A DNA stretch of 64,000 nucleotides from positions 1,364,001 to 1,428,000 of the forward strand of contig JAGKQI010000059.1 of the NCBI GenBank assembly GCA_018806915.1. The letters run 5' to 3'. Every line of letters begins with the position of its first letter. Positions within the stretch are counted from its first letter, which is position 1. Source of the stretch: Phytophthora colocasiae (lineage: Eukaryota; Oomycota; Peronosporomycetes; Peronosporales; Peronosporaceae). Positions 44,308 through 54,661 of the stretch are shown in pieces. A program made the position numbers and the translations under genes. Below the pieces are notes generated by a model. It worked only from the letters and a program-made list of their open reading frames with translations, did no database searches and had not been told where the DNA came from.

Positions 44308-45948
44308 CTAGTTCATGAGATATTGTATCTGCATCGCACTTCGAGCAAGTGGTGGTCGACCAGAACGGGCTGGTTGCCAGACGATGATTTCCGGGTAATC
44401 CTGCTGATAAGTAGCGGTCGTGAGTGACTCAGGGGCAGCACTAGGAATATTTTGAGGCGAGGCTTCAACAGCAGCATCCGTTCTCACGTCTTGCGAACAG
44501 CGCTTCTTCCTAACTCTTCGGTCTTTGAGACGCTCAGTGCAAAAAATTCCCGGGTACGTATAACCTTCGTGAAGCATTCTCGCCGCTACCACATGACAAC
44601 AGTGGCCCATTTTAAAAAAGTAACGGCACTCACACGTTCCAGCAGCGAGACTGACGGACCAGCCTCCCTTCGGAATTTTTACTCGATGAGCCATGTACAG
44701 CGACCACTTCATAGCGTTCTCGTGCAGTTTTGACGCTTTCCGTAGCTGACTTCTGTTCAGCCTCTCGTGTAACTGTCCAGTCGTCTTGCTTGTGATCAAA
44801 CGCTGAAACGCCTGGTTTGCAGTCTGCTTTAGTTGGTTTAGGCCCCCGTTAAATCCAATAAGCTGGACAACTTGCACCAGGTCTGGATCAGCCGTTTTGT
44901 ACATGACGATCTGTTTCGAACGAACTAGTTTTCGAGCCGCCGTAACTAAGGTGGAAGGTGGATTCCCATAGGTTGACTTGACTTGCAAATTGTCAGCCGT
45001 CACATCCTCGCATATATCCGTAACTTTTCGTAGCAATCTTTTCGTGTCCAGCAGCTTTCGCATCACATGCCGTTTGATGCTGGCATTGAATGTTTCGCAA
45101 GGATTATTCGTGGTTGCGTACCCGGTCGGAGTGTGAAATACTTGCCACCGCCAATACCTACTGTTCAACCACTGAATTTCGAAATAATCGGAAAATGATT
45201 GCAAAGCGGGATATGTTCTCCACTGCGCCAGGATCTCGTGTCTCGTAGAACTCAGCCAAACTTGAGGTATAGTGCATTGCAAGGATCCCCTTGTATACCA
45301 TCGCGCCAAGAAAGTTGTTAAGCTGCCTTGTTCTTTTTCGCACGTTGTACAGCACATGGAAAAAGCACATCAAGAATTTACTGCGTTGAAATGGGCTTGA
45401 GTTTTGGAGAGCATTGTACTGGGCGTCTTCAGCGTCACCTAAACGGCATCAACCTTGGGCAACGCTCCAAAATGGCGTTGATACTGCTGAATGAGTGCTG
45501 AAAGGACAGCTGAATATTCGGCCTGTGTCAACCGGCTAACGACAAACATTGCAACCAGGTGGTACTTCCGAGAACAATCACTTAATCCACAAGTAATGAC
45601 GGGATACCCAATTTCGCTAAGCTTGAAGGTAGCATCCAAATGAAAAAGGGCAAACATGTTGTCCTGTTGGAACTGTTTCATCTTTTCAAGAAGTCGTAGC
45701 GTAGTTACGCCCATCACAAACGAATTGTGATCCTCACCATTTCCAACGCTCGGAAACCCTTGGTCATCCACAGTCGGTCCGAAAAGAAATGCTTTGTTGG
45801 TCTCTGTTTCATCCATTTCCGCTATATATTTGCGCATTTCGGCCGTAATGATCGGTCGGTGAGCACCTTCACACGACGCTTCTCCCCGAGCATGTTCGAC
45901 CGATGTTGCTAGAATTGTCCAACTTCCGGAAATTGAGCACTGCCACAC
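44308..45948 (-). pseudogene. Mutator-like (MULE) transposase, frameshifted
   Basis: The 5' part (45948 to about 45440) carries the MULE core strand FHLDATFKLSEIGYPVITCG with the first catalytic Asp. The 3' part (about 45370-44308) has ATTNNPCETFNASIKRH and a SWIM-type zinc finger (GTCECRYFFKMGHCCHVVA, about 44590-44650), both usual in MULE proteins. A one-base loss at A3 45441-45443 and a shift near 45250 interrupt it. Corrected length would be about 540 residues. The start is uncertain, since the N-terminal DNA-binding part seen in full MULEs is not evident. I did not find clear terminal inverted repeats. Confidence 0.75.
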
Positions 45949-46254
45949 CTTTCATATCTTGCTGCACCTAGGCTTGTTGGTTCCAGTTGGCACAGCGTAC
46001 GCTACACACGTTACACTGGAGCAACGGAGGCGACGCTCAACCTACATATAAATCTTGTGTAAATGTCGTCTGTTAGCCCTTCAGCTACGACCTCCCATTC
46101 CGGTCGTTCTCCGCTTGCAGGCATTGTTGCGTTGATCGAGAGCTGACAGCGGAATGGATGCGGGGGGGGGTACGGGTACCTAATTTAGGGTTCGACACAT
46201 TAAATACACCTAGATGAATGGCTATCCGAGGCCGGATTTTGATAATGACTTACT
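45949..46254. other. No gene seen
   Basis: 5' flank of the MULE remnant, with a G10 run at about 46159. No open frame of interest. Confidence 0.4.
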
Positions 46255-46440
46255 TTCCAGATGATAAGAAATGATTAGCATTCGAAAATTTAATATCCCA
46301 TTCAAACAATTCACAATCACAATCAAACCTTCAGAATTCAAAAGCCAAGCCAAGTAGTAGCAACCAGGAACAACCAGTTAATCAACTTCAATTTCCTTTG
46401 TGGTGCGTTGACCAGTGGACCACCAGGAGGCCCCCAAACG
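46255..46440 (-). repeat. Dispersed repeat copy B
   Basis: Complement of 50470-50670, with the same blocks in the same order (GGAGGCC..., CCAGTTAATCAACTTCAATTTCC..., AGAATTCAAAAGCCAAGCC..., AGCATTCGAAAATTT...). It has no transposon insert, so it shows the empty site of copy A. Copies B and the one at 50470 face each other across 46.4-50.5 kb. Confidence 0.75.
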
Positions 46441-46479
46441 AATAAATAGCAGAAGAAAAACTTTTAGCGGACACTCGTC

Positions 46480-46830
46480 TTGCAGACCTATGCTACTACG
46501 TTTGTTTCAATTCTAACTTCGCTGAATCCATATGCGTTGCCTTGGAAGATTTGGAAGCAATTCGGTATGTTTGGGGTTAACGATCGGAATAGCCATAATA
46601 TGACCGACCAACTTGATTGCGTTAAGATCGATATGTCAGGCAAGGACTCTGTCGCAGAGATTATGTGTTTACATTCAATGAGTAAACTCTACCGCTGTAT
46701 CGTTCAAGTACTGGTCGGATCTCCCACTAGAAAGTGCTACTTAGTATTCAACGAGCTCTCTGATATCCATATTACAGATGCTACGTTCATAAACTGTCAG
46801 TTATGCAGAAATTCGGCTACACTTCTGTAG
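46480..46830 (+). CDS. Unknown short frame (weak)
   Basis: An open frame of about 116 codons. Its first 80 bases repeat the block at 2628-2700, so the start may not be genuine. The later part (SVAEIMCLHSMSKLYRCIVQ) looks moderately protein-like. No domain is recognised. It could be a piece of a transposon gene. Confidence 0.2.
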   Translation: MQTYATTFVSILTSLNPYALPWKIWKQFGMFGVNDRNSHNMTDQLDCVKIDMSGKDSVAEIMCLHSMSKLYRCIVQVLVGSPTRKCYLVFNELSDIHITDATFINCQLCRNSATLL

Positions 46831-47636
46831 GTTTGTTGCGGTTACGAGTCACACTTTGCATCTCATTAATAGTTTTTTTTCTCGTTTTCTAACGAAAAGT
46901 GGCTATGAAGACGGCGAGTGCTGGATTTTAAACGCTTTGAATGTTGCAGAATTCCCATGGCACGGCTAGGTTGCAACTGAAAAGGGAATACAGAATAATG
47001 ACCAACGCGGTGCTAAGATTATTGCAAAACGGGTTTCAATGGGTTGGTGAAGTGTAAACTTTGTCGAAGGTTACAACCAATACCAATAGGCGCTACGTGA
47101 GTGGCACCGGCGGGGGGACATCACTAAGATCCTCGGCGGCCAGTACTGTGTTGACATTGCTTGAGAACTACTACTACTAGTATACAACATACAGAGGAAC
47201 GCAGCACTGACTATACGACACGATTTACGCTTACTATTTACGCTTAGTTGGTGGTCATACAGGCCCTGTATTACAGGGGCTGATCAAAACGATTTACGAT
47301 TACACTCTCTGTTGCTTTGCCTACAAAGCTCTTTGGTCATTGCTAATTGCTTACGCGGCTTAGCGTACCGTAAACGCGGCAGGAAGCACGTTCTCAACGA
47401 AACCACGGGATATACATGTACGGACTATTACGCTCCGTTTGCAGTCTGTATATGTCATACACGTATTGTAGCCGACATTGAACATCGGACCAGGAATTCT
47501 AACATCCACATAATTAATTGTAACTAGACTAATACTGCTCTGTTTTGGGCACAAAAGCGCTCTATATATATCTTAGCGTCTTGTGAAGACGACAGTTACA
47601 TTAATAGGGAAAACTACGCTCCTCGCCGACTTCAAA
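46831..47636. other. No gene seen
   Basis: Short frames only. TTTACGCTTACTATTTACGCTTA near 47225 is a small local repeat. Confidence 0.35.
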
Positions 47637-47861
47637 ATGGCGACCAAGCACGAGTATTCTTCGGGAGAGAAGGTGATGATTGTGAACTGCTACGAGTATT
47701 TCAAAACCCTGAAGGCGCAGAAACTTTTGAAAGGTACCAGGACACGCCAGCTGGTTGCGGATTGCTTGGGGTGTGCCCCCAGTACCGTAGCAAGCGTGGT
47801 CGACGAAAAAAAGCGGAATCCCGACACCAACTTTGAGGTCCGTAAGCTCTATCATGATTAA
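47637..47861 (+). pseudogene. Transposase N-terminal fragment (Tc1-like HTH)
   Basis: The frame begins MATKHEYSSGEKVMIVNC and reads like the N-terminal helix-turn-helix of oomycete Tc1-type transposases: GEKVMIVNCYEYFK, then CLGCAPSTVASVVDEKK, the pattern of the recognition part. It stops after 75 residues, with no catalytic core downstream. Its N-terminus differs from that of the transposase at 38184-39608, so it comes from another family. A decayed copy. Confidence 0.4.
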
Positions 47862-47887
47862 CTGACATGTTAACAATTACCTTTATA

Positions 47888-47949
47888 ACTTAATATTCGT
47901 ACAAAGCCTGCTGTTATAATACTTAATATTCGTACAAAGCCTGCTGTTA
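47888..47949. repeat. Tandem duplication, period 33
   Basis: ACTTAATATTCGTACAAAGC with the following CTGCTGTTA occurs twice, at 47888 and 47921. Confidence 0.85.
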
Positions 47950-48448
47950 AATTCTTTATAAATTGATTTACAATCCCTCTGGCACACGTTCAAGTTCCAA
48001 TTGCAAACACGAGATGAGACGTGGCAACATAGCTTCTTCGTTGCAACCACATGTTCTTCCGTCTACACCAATCGTATCTCGTCAATTGGTGCGCCTTTCC
48101 CCCGAATATTAGAGCGTTTTGAGTGGCCATTTTGAAGCACCGGTAGCTTCAAAACAACACGGAATGGCTGAAAATAAGCACAAAATCAGAATCTAAACAC
48201 ACGATTGCACCCTATATCTAAATGCTGCTATAGGTTTTCTTAGATTTAGTACCTGTTATGCCCCCCTAGATTCTGGTCCGATGTTCAATGTCGGCTACAA
48301 TAGCGGTTTATCAACTTAAAGTACTTACCTGTACAGTACGGCATCTGTAGTTTTGAATCATTTGATATTGTAGCACTGCGAGTCGCAGTCACCAGGAGAT
48401 TTGGTACAATAGTTAAACACTCTCAGTCTGTGTGCTGCAGACAGAGTA

Positions 48449-48837
48449 CCGTATTTGAGATCTCATAGTTCAGACCCCAGGTTTCTGAAGTTGTATTGTT
48501 GTAAAATGTACAAGAGCCGTACAGGTACCGACACGTCTCTAAAACTACTGCATCATGGAACTCTATTACTCGTAGTTTGTGCTCGTACGATACTGCACCA
48601 CGTTTGAATTGCTTAGGAGCTTTACCGATGCCCGTCGTCCTCGTCCTTCCTTCCTTCCGGCCGCGGCCTCATGGTGCTTCTCTCGAAGTGAGCGCCCTGT
48701 TTTTGAGAGTTTTGACCTATTTTTACGCTACGAATTATGAGATCTCAATTGCTGATGTGGACTGAACAACGTTGCTGATTGGCTATTACACGGTGCGAAC
48801 TATGAGATCTCTCTGAACTATGAGATCTCAAATACGG
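48449..48837. mobile_element. TA-flanked inverted-repeat element (MITE-like), about 390 bp
   Basis: CCGTATTTGAGATCTCATAG at 48449 and its exact complement ending at 48837 form perfect 25-bp ends, flanked by TA on both sides (48447-48448, 48838-48839). An extra inner copy of GAACTATGAGATCTC lies at about 48797. There is no transposase. The CCG start and TA flank match the element at 34595-35346, though the rest of the ends differs. Confidence 0.8.
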
Positions 48838-49027
48838 TAGATAAGTTGCACTGCAACTAGTAATTCCGCAAAGCTTCATGATACGTGTATGATTGTGTTA
48901 TGAGTACTTCTGACCAGCAGGAAAATACGAGCGCTTTGCACGATCCGAAGCTTTGCCTGAGAGATCGCGCGGTCGCCCATTATGCTTCACTGGCAGAACT
49001 GGGTGGACTTCCTCACTTCCTAAAAAG

Positions 49028-50353
49028 ATGCGATGGTACCGCGCCCTGCTCATTGCGGTGGTCTCTTTCGTCATTTCGACTGAGCAAAGCGAGAGTTCGC
49101 ACGTCCCTACTAGATCTTTGCGAGGCAACGCGGTCAATTACTCGTTGAAAGACGTCGATGGAGGTCCTAACCGTCACGCGGATGAGCGAGTAGGAGAAAC
49201 GGGGGCCATCACTAAATCCTACAAAAACCTGAAGGAACCCGTGACAAAAGTTATCTACTCATTGATTAAAAAGATCACGACAGCGTTACCCATAAAGGCC
49301 AAGCTCCAAGTGTGGTCGAACAGCGGGAAGTCTGTGAGGTTTGTCCGCGATGAACTTAAACTGACGGACTTAGCCGAAGCAGCAGCCCAACAAACCCAGA
49401 GTTTCAAGTACTACGACGACTTTGTGACTTCCCAACTGTCGATTTGGGCCAAGAAGGGCTTCACTCCTGATGAAGTGATTGAGCAATTGGGGATGAAAGG
49501 GCTCCCAGCTGCTTGGTTTAAAGCGGACCCGAATTTCAAGTACTACGACAACTATTTGAACGCCAGAGTGCCATACTGGTCAAGAAATAACGTGGAGGTG
49601 GGTAAGGTGGCGGCGATGTTAAATCTCAACACATTGACAGCGGCTGCAAGCAAAGATACGGTAAATTTCCAGTACTACGAAGATTTCTTGGTTAGTCAAT
49701 TGCGTGTATGGATCGACAAGGATCTCCCTGTGGGCACTGTGATGGCGAAATTGGACCTGGACAAAGTGACTGGAACGGAGATACTGGCACACCTGAACTA
49801 CCCGTACTACAAGTATTTTGTCAAGAACAGACTGAAAGCTTGGGCTACGGAAGGGAAACGTCTTGATGATGTAGCAGTGAGGCTGGGGATAGATGATCTG
49901 CAGGGGCAAGTGCTGAAAGCTCACCCGAATTTCAGGTTCTTGGAGAAATACAACGCCAAAGCGGCCCAGTACAGGGCTGAAGGATGGTTGAAACAAGGTT
50001 TGACTACGTTTGATATCTGGAATAAACTCGAAGTGCATCGAGTTCCTTTGAGTATTCTCAGGACATCCCAGACCTACGACATCTACGAGAAGTACGTCAA
50101 CGTGATAGACAACTACATTATCCGTATGAGGAAGAAAGGCGTCCCGTTGGATAAATTACCGAGAATCTCCAGCAAGGACGCAACTGTGAATGAGCTAAAA
50201 GAGAAGACGCTTATTTGGACAAGGGCTAAAAGACCAGAGTGGTATGTTAAGTTCGCCTTGGGGCTGGATGGTTTGGGAGAAAATGCGCTGAAAGAAGCAG
50301 CAAACTACCGGTACTACGCGTACTACCTAGACGCTATCAAATTTATTCCCTAA
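49028..50353 (+). CDS. RxLR effector with tandem (L)WY repeats
   Basis: Chosen start ATG 49028 gives a signal peptide (RALLIAVVSFVIS) over about residues 4-25; the frame is open upstream, but that part has no secretion signal. RSLR at about 32-35 fits the RxLR motif, and an acidic DER/GE stretch stands where dEER is expected. From about residue 110 the protein is a series of repeats of about 70-80 residues with F-x-YY-x-x-F/Y, a Trp about 12 later, and a following Leu, the layout of (L)WY units as in Phytophthora PSR2-type effectors. At 441 residues it is long for the class and has about five units. It is probably secreted and acts inside plant cells; the target is unknown. No intron. It lies between a small transposon and a dispersed repeat, in a gene-poor zone. 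Confidence 0.85.
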   Translation: MRWYRALLIAVVSFVISTEQSESSHVPTRSLRGNAVNYSLKDVDGGPNRHADERVGETGAITKSYKNLKEPVTKVIYSLIKKITTALPIKAKLQVWSNSGKSVRFVRDELKLTDLAEAAAQQTQSFKYYDDFVTSQLSIWAKKGFTPDEVIEQLGMKGLPAAWFKADPNFKYYDNYLNARVPYWSRNNVEVGKVAAMLNLNTLTAAASKDTVNFQYYEDFLVSQLRVWIDKDLPVGTVMAKLDLDKVTGTEILAHLNYPYYKYFVKNRLKAWATEGKRLDDVAVRLGIDDLQGQVLKAHPNFRFLEKYNAKAAQYRAEGWLKQGLTTFDIWNKLEVHRVPLSILRTSQTYDIYEKYVNVIDNYIIRMRKKGVPLDKLPRISSKDATVNELKEKTLIWTRAKRPEWYVKFALGLDGLGENALKEAANYRYYAYYLDAIKFIP

Positions 50354-50469
50354 GCAAGTAGATACAGTAGCTATTAACTGCTCAATACAAAAATCGGGAA
50401 CTAGCTAGTCGTCATTTACGACTCGGAAACTCCTCCATCGCATTATGCATGAACCGGAAAGGAAATTGA

Positions 50470-50670
50470 AGTTGATTAACTGGTTATTCCTACTTGGCTT
50501 GGCTATTGAATTCTGAAGGTTTGATTGTGACTGTGAATTGTTTGAATGGGATATTGAATTTTCGAATGCTAATTATTTCCTATCATCTGGAAAGTAAGTC
50601 CTCGAACGGGCAGTGCCAAGTGCGTAGCTTTGACCAGTGGACCACCAGGAGGCCCTATGCGCTTGGAAAA
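50470..50670 (+). repeat. Dispersed repeat copy C (whole)
   Basis: The fullest copy of the repeat also seen at 37846-40035 (split) and 46255-46440 (inverted). It runs from TTGAAGTTGATTAACTGGTT to GACCAGTGGACCACCAGGAG. Confidence 0.75.
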
Positions 50671-50799
50671 TATAGTACTAGAACTAGTTTGTCAAAATCT
50701 TGCTGCCATGGGATTGTCACGTCGCTGACAGAGGAAGAATCAATTTGATCTCCATTCTAAATTCACGAATGGGGTGGTTTCTGCTTCCTCGTCTGCAGC

Positions 50800-50883
50800 C
50801 ACCCCAAGGAATATGATAAACTGGTGGCTAGACGGCGCCAGTTTCGCGGTGACGCCTTGCTGTCTGCTTACGGCGGATCGGTT
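50800..50883 (+). pseudogene. Fragment of choline-transporter-like gene (last exon)
   Basis: Twenty-eight codons starting HPKEYDKLVARRRQFRGDA match the C-terminal exon of the SLC44-type gene at 52858-54452 with a few changes (K for E, R for G and W), in the opposite orientation. Nothing of the membrane part is present. A relic of a partial, inverted duplication. Confidence 0.75.
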
Positions 50884-51026
50884 ACGGAAACTTGTTAGAC
50901 GGAAGCACATCTGCTGAATGGAAATGCATGAAATACAACGGCGCTCCAGTGAATCAATATATTGTTTGTGCACGTTCGTACTCATCATATACGTGCCTCA
51001 CTCCTAGTTTGGAGCTTATCGTCTCA

Positions 51027-51335
51027 TTACGCGCCAAGTAGGATCAAGTCGTCATAGTAGCCATTGTCGAAGTCACTTTTGAATTGGCGATAAGCCTGCT
51101 TTATGTGAGCAGTTAGACTACGTAACTTGTCGCGAATCGTACCAATGAGCATTAGTCTCTCCTCGGCAACGTCAGCGCTGTTGTCATCAGCTTTTCGAAG
51201 ATGTGGTTTGCTCCTGTCGTCTGCCAGGGTCTTGAAACCGGATAGACTGGGTTGTGCAGCTTTGGTATCACTTGGAACGACGGCGTCGACGAGAATGGCG
51301 TTGAAAAGCAGCAGCAAAATGCACAGGGGCCGCAT
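51027..51335 (-). CDS. Small secreted RxLR-like effector candidate (degenerate RxLR, EER)
   Basis: The start at 51335 (MRPLCILLLLFNAILVDA) gives a clean signal peptide. The in-frame ATG ten codons upstream adds a non-signal lead and overlaps an initiator-like CATTCTCACATTCCC, so I prefer the inner one. At about residue 45 comes KPHLRK, with P where RxLR has its first R, then an acidic run ending AEERL, matching the EER motif. The mature end (residues 60-102) is helical, with Tyr/Phe positions like a single short WY-type unit. It is 102 residues, with no intron. It lies between an SLC44 fragment and the intact SLC44 gene. An effector role is likely but inferred. Confidence 0.65.
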   Translation of the reverse strand: MRPLCILLLLFNAILVDAVVPSDTKAAQPSLSGFKTLADDRSKPHLRKADDNSADVAEERLMLIGTIRDKLRSLTAHIKQAYRQFKSDFDNGYYDDLILLGA

Positions 51336-51365
51336 TGGGAATGTGAGAATGGAACTGGGCAACAC

Positions 51366-52857
51366 CTGAGCGAACGAGGCGCATGGTTTTGATTACTGCC
51401 AGGGCGCGTATACAGTAGCGTCCTGTATGTCAAGATACAGAAAGCAAAGCTCAAACCGTATCACAGTCACAGGTGAATCTAATGTGTCCAATGAGGAGGA
51501 TTCTGTTGGTATGTTCGTTTGTCAAGGTTGCGAGGTTGCGTGTCGGACACGCGTACTGTAGGACAAGACTGGCTACACTTCCGTATGTAGATTTGTTACA
51601 AGTAATGATAAGTTGCGGGATATGCTAAAGGATGTATGTACACGTACTACATGCACTACACTTTTTTTCCTTCCACACACAATCTGATAAGCGTGTTATA
51701 CGTGATGTAGTACTGTATGTACACTCATACTTCGAACAGTAGTAAATTCCACTCTGGCTACGTTCATACAGCTCAGTTGCTGATTTTGCCCTGGTTAGTA
51801 TTGGAGTGCTCATTCGATTAGCTCGAGGAATGGTGTCGGCAATGGCGAGGGAGGTGGCTTTGCGTTTGAAAATACTTAAAGTGAACTACATTCTTCTTGA
51901 CAGAAGTAGGTAGATAAAAGTAAATTAACTTTATCTGGACTACGACTAGAGATACTATGGCGCTTTTGATACGAGAAGGAACAATGCCCCGCTGTCTCAG
52001 TTGATGTGCATGTTCTCAAACGAACTTTTGCACATTGCACGGCAGTAATAATCGGTTGATCTTCCGTTAATATTTGCTGAAGTATCTGGGTGGTATAATG
52101 CTACTGTAATGTGTGACTGTTATGAACGCTATTACACTTGTAGTCTCATTTGAATCTCCCAACAGAATTGAACTGCTGTCAATTCATGTCATTTAAGAAA
52201 CCAGCAAGGCAGATGTGTAAAAACTTCCGCGTAGTGTAGAACATGCTGAGGAAAACATGGAGAAACACACTTACAGTAATGAATGATGAGTCACGCCTTC
52301 CAGTCTTGTCAAGTCACGTTCTCAATGAAGGCGTGACTCATCACTCATTAACCTGTGTTTTCTTTTCTCGACAATGTCAACAGGTTCTCTGCATTAGATT
52401 CGATTTGAGCTTTGTTTTTCCGCGTCATCTTGACACAATCAAGAAACACTCGTTCGCTTAAGTGTTGTCCAGTTTTATCTTCAAGTTTCCAATGTCGTCA
52501 TCGCCATTAGTCCCAAGTGACGCTAGTACCCACTCGATTTCACGGCCTTGACTGACGACTTCAGAGTAAACCACTTCTTCGAAAAGCTCATGACAACAAG
52601 AGCGCCGACAAGTTACGTAGGGCAATTGCTCACGTCAAAAAGTTTTATCGCGACTTCAAGACTGAATTGATCCATGGCAAACATGACAACTACAACTGGA
52701 TGCTGTATGGCGCCGTCGCGAGACGATAAACGCCAAATTGAAGTGATGTGTAGCCATGTAATGAGCACAAACAATATATTGATTCACTGGGGCGTCGTTG
52801 TGTTTCTTGTGTTTTCATCCAAACAGAAGCACTTCCGTCTGACAAGATGTTGTTTCT
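51366..52857. other. No gene seen; one hairpin
   Basis: AT-rich with short frames only. A hairpin with 15-bp arms (GATGAGTCACGCCTT at 52285-52299 and its complement at 52328-52342) encloses a TGAGTCA-type (bZIP-like) site in each arm. Nothing else is supported. Confidence 0.4.
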
Positions 52858-54452
52858 TTAAACGGACCCACCGTAAGCAGACAACAAGGCGTCACCATGG
52901 AACTGGCGCCATCCAGCCACGAGCTCATCGTATTCCTTTGGATGGTTGCGATTAAACGCAACCGGATCCTGCACAGCATGAACAGCAGATCAGAATTAGA
53001 AAAAGGAACCAAACAGGAACAATAAAATGAGCATCGTACCTCTGCAAAGCAAACAAAGACGGTGTGAAGAGCCGCAATAATAACGTGGGCTAGGATCAGA
53101 GCCATGCTGAGTCCGACCATGAACCCAATAAGGGCCATCGTACCGTACACGCTCGAACGAGATCCCAGTGCCATGAACCACTCCACAGGTGATAAACGCA
53201 CCATCAGGAGCCCAACACAACACGTGACGATGCCAACTCCCATAGCACCGAACGAAAGAGCTCCCGACGTCAAGTCATCGTTAATCACGGCCGTCCAGCC
53301 GCGGTTGTTGAACAGATCCATGACAGCCTTGCCACTTGTACGGAACGGGTAGCCGTACACACCCACATACACGTAAGCCCACTGGTTGACATACTCCATG
53401 ATATTTGCCAAGCAGCTGAGAATGCATTCTGCCATACAAGCCAGACACGCCAGGCCTCCGTTGTTCTCCTCACTTGCACGACGCTTGGCCATGTCTGCCA
53501 TAGTCCTCAGTGCCTGTAGTACAGCCACAATCAAGGAACCGAAGCAAATAGAGCCAAAACTCGTCGTCACAGAGCGGTAGAGCGCTCCGACCGTCGCCTT
53601 CTGAGCGTTGGGCTGGTACCACCACGTCGCGACCACACCTGCCGTCGTACAGGTCAAGATGTTCTGTAACACTTGCTGTCCCCAGTAGACGCTCACCAGC
53701 ATGTAGAACAAAGCAGCATAAGCTGGGAGTCCCACACAAAGTCCTCCATGGTTGCGTCCGCGACTGGCAAGATCAATTTCTCGATCACAATTAGGATCAG
53801 CCTCCAGGAACAATTGGTGCATGCCTACACTGGCAACACCCCACAGAGCCATCCAGGCCAATTGCTGCAACACCAGCACGAAAGCCACCCCAAACACGGC
53901 CGAATGTTGCTTTAACCCTGCACACGCCGCCTTCAAATTGGCCGAAGCGAAGCCGATCCGGTTCTGGACAGCATAAATGTACCAGACGTTAATTGCTGCC
54001 ATAACCAAAAAGACTAGAGCAGCCCAGGCATTGACTGAAAAAGTAGAGACTGCGAACACCAACACCATCCCCACATTGAGCCAGAGAGCCACTCGGATCA
54101 TAGAAGAAGCGTAGACCATGAGCAGTTTAATCCAAGCTAAAGACAGCACTGTACCCACTACACAGAGCAGTCCGATCATCGTCCAGGCGACGGAATGGCC
54201 TTGCGGGATACGACCATCACTCCTGTTTTTTCCCATTTCATCTTTTAAGGCAGGTACCCCTTTCCAAAATGCCAAAATGGATAAAATGATCACATTGGCT
54301 AAAAATACCACGGCGAAAAAAAAATCGTTGCATTTCGACGCGGGGGCTTCCAGGCGCAGACTGTGGACGGCGCTGGAAGGCGGCGAGCGACGCTCTTTGC
54401 CGCCGCTTGGGCTCATGAGCATCGGGTCCGTCTCACCCACAGGAGCGTACAT
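52858..54452 (-). CDS. Choline transporter-like protein (SLC44/PNS1 family)
   Basis: Exon 1 (53040-54452) and exon 2 (52858-52968), joined over a 71-bp GT..AG intron in phase 0, give 507 residues. The N-terminus is hydrophilic with a Ser/Pro stretch. About ten membrane spans follow, with the family's features: a large hydrophilic loop between early spans rich in Cys (about residues 215-235), and YVGVYGYPFRTSGKAVMDLF near residue 375, close to the well-conserved CTL signature (A-I-x-G-x-x-F-x-x-S...A). The C-terminal exon is charged (DPVAFNRNHPKEYDEL) and faces the cytosol. It probably moves choline or a related amine across the plasma or an organelle membrane. It is intact, and a fragment of its last exon lies inverted at 50800. 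Confidence 0.85.
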
Positions 54453-54661
54453 GGCTTCAGAGTCCGAGTCCGAGTCGGAGGCGATTAAAGGGGCGGAAGC
54501 AGCGAACGTCCTTTTAGTTAAGGACTTTTAGGGTTTTCTTTTTTTCTCTACCGAAAAAGAATCTTCAGATGGTGAAAAATGTAGCCATATTGATGTGGTG
54601 CACATGGTGTTATATAAGCTTTTGATTGGCTATATTTCACATACGAGTCATTAGTAGGAAG

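Noticed and set aside
44308..44330. Search for MULE terminal inverted repeats around 44100-46240
   Set aside because: I could not find matching long ends; the tandem repeat at 44097-44205 has no partner on the other side.
52285..52342. Hairpin considered as a microRNA precursor
   Set aside because: Arms of 15 bp are too short; it is noted only as a hairpin.
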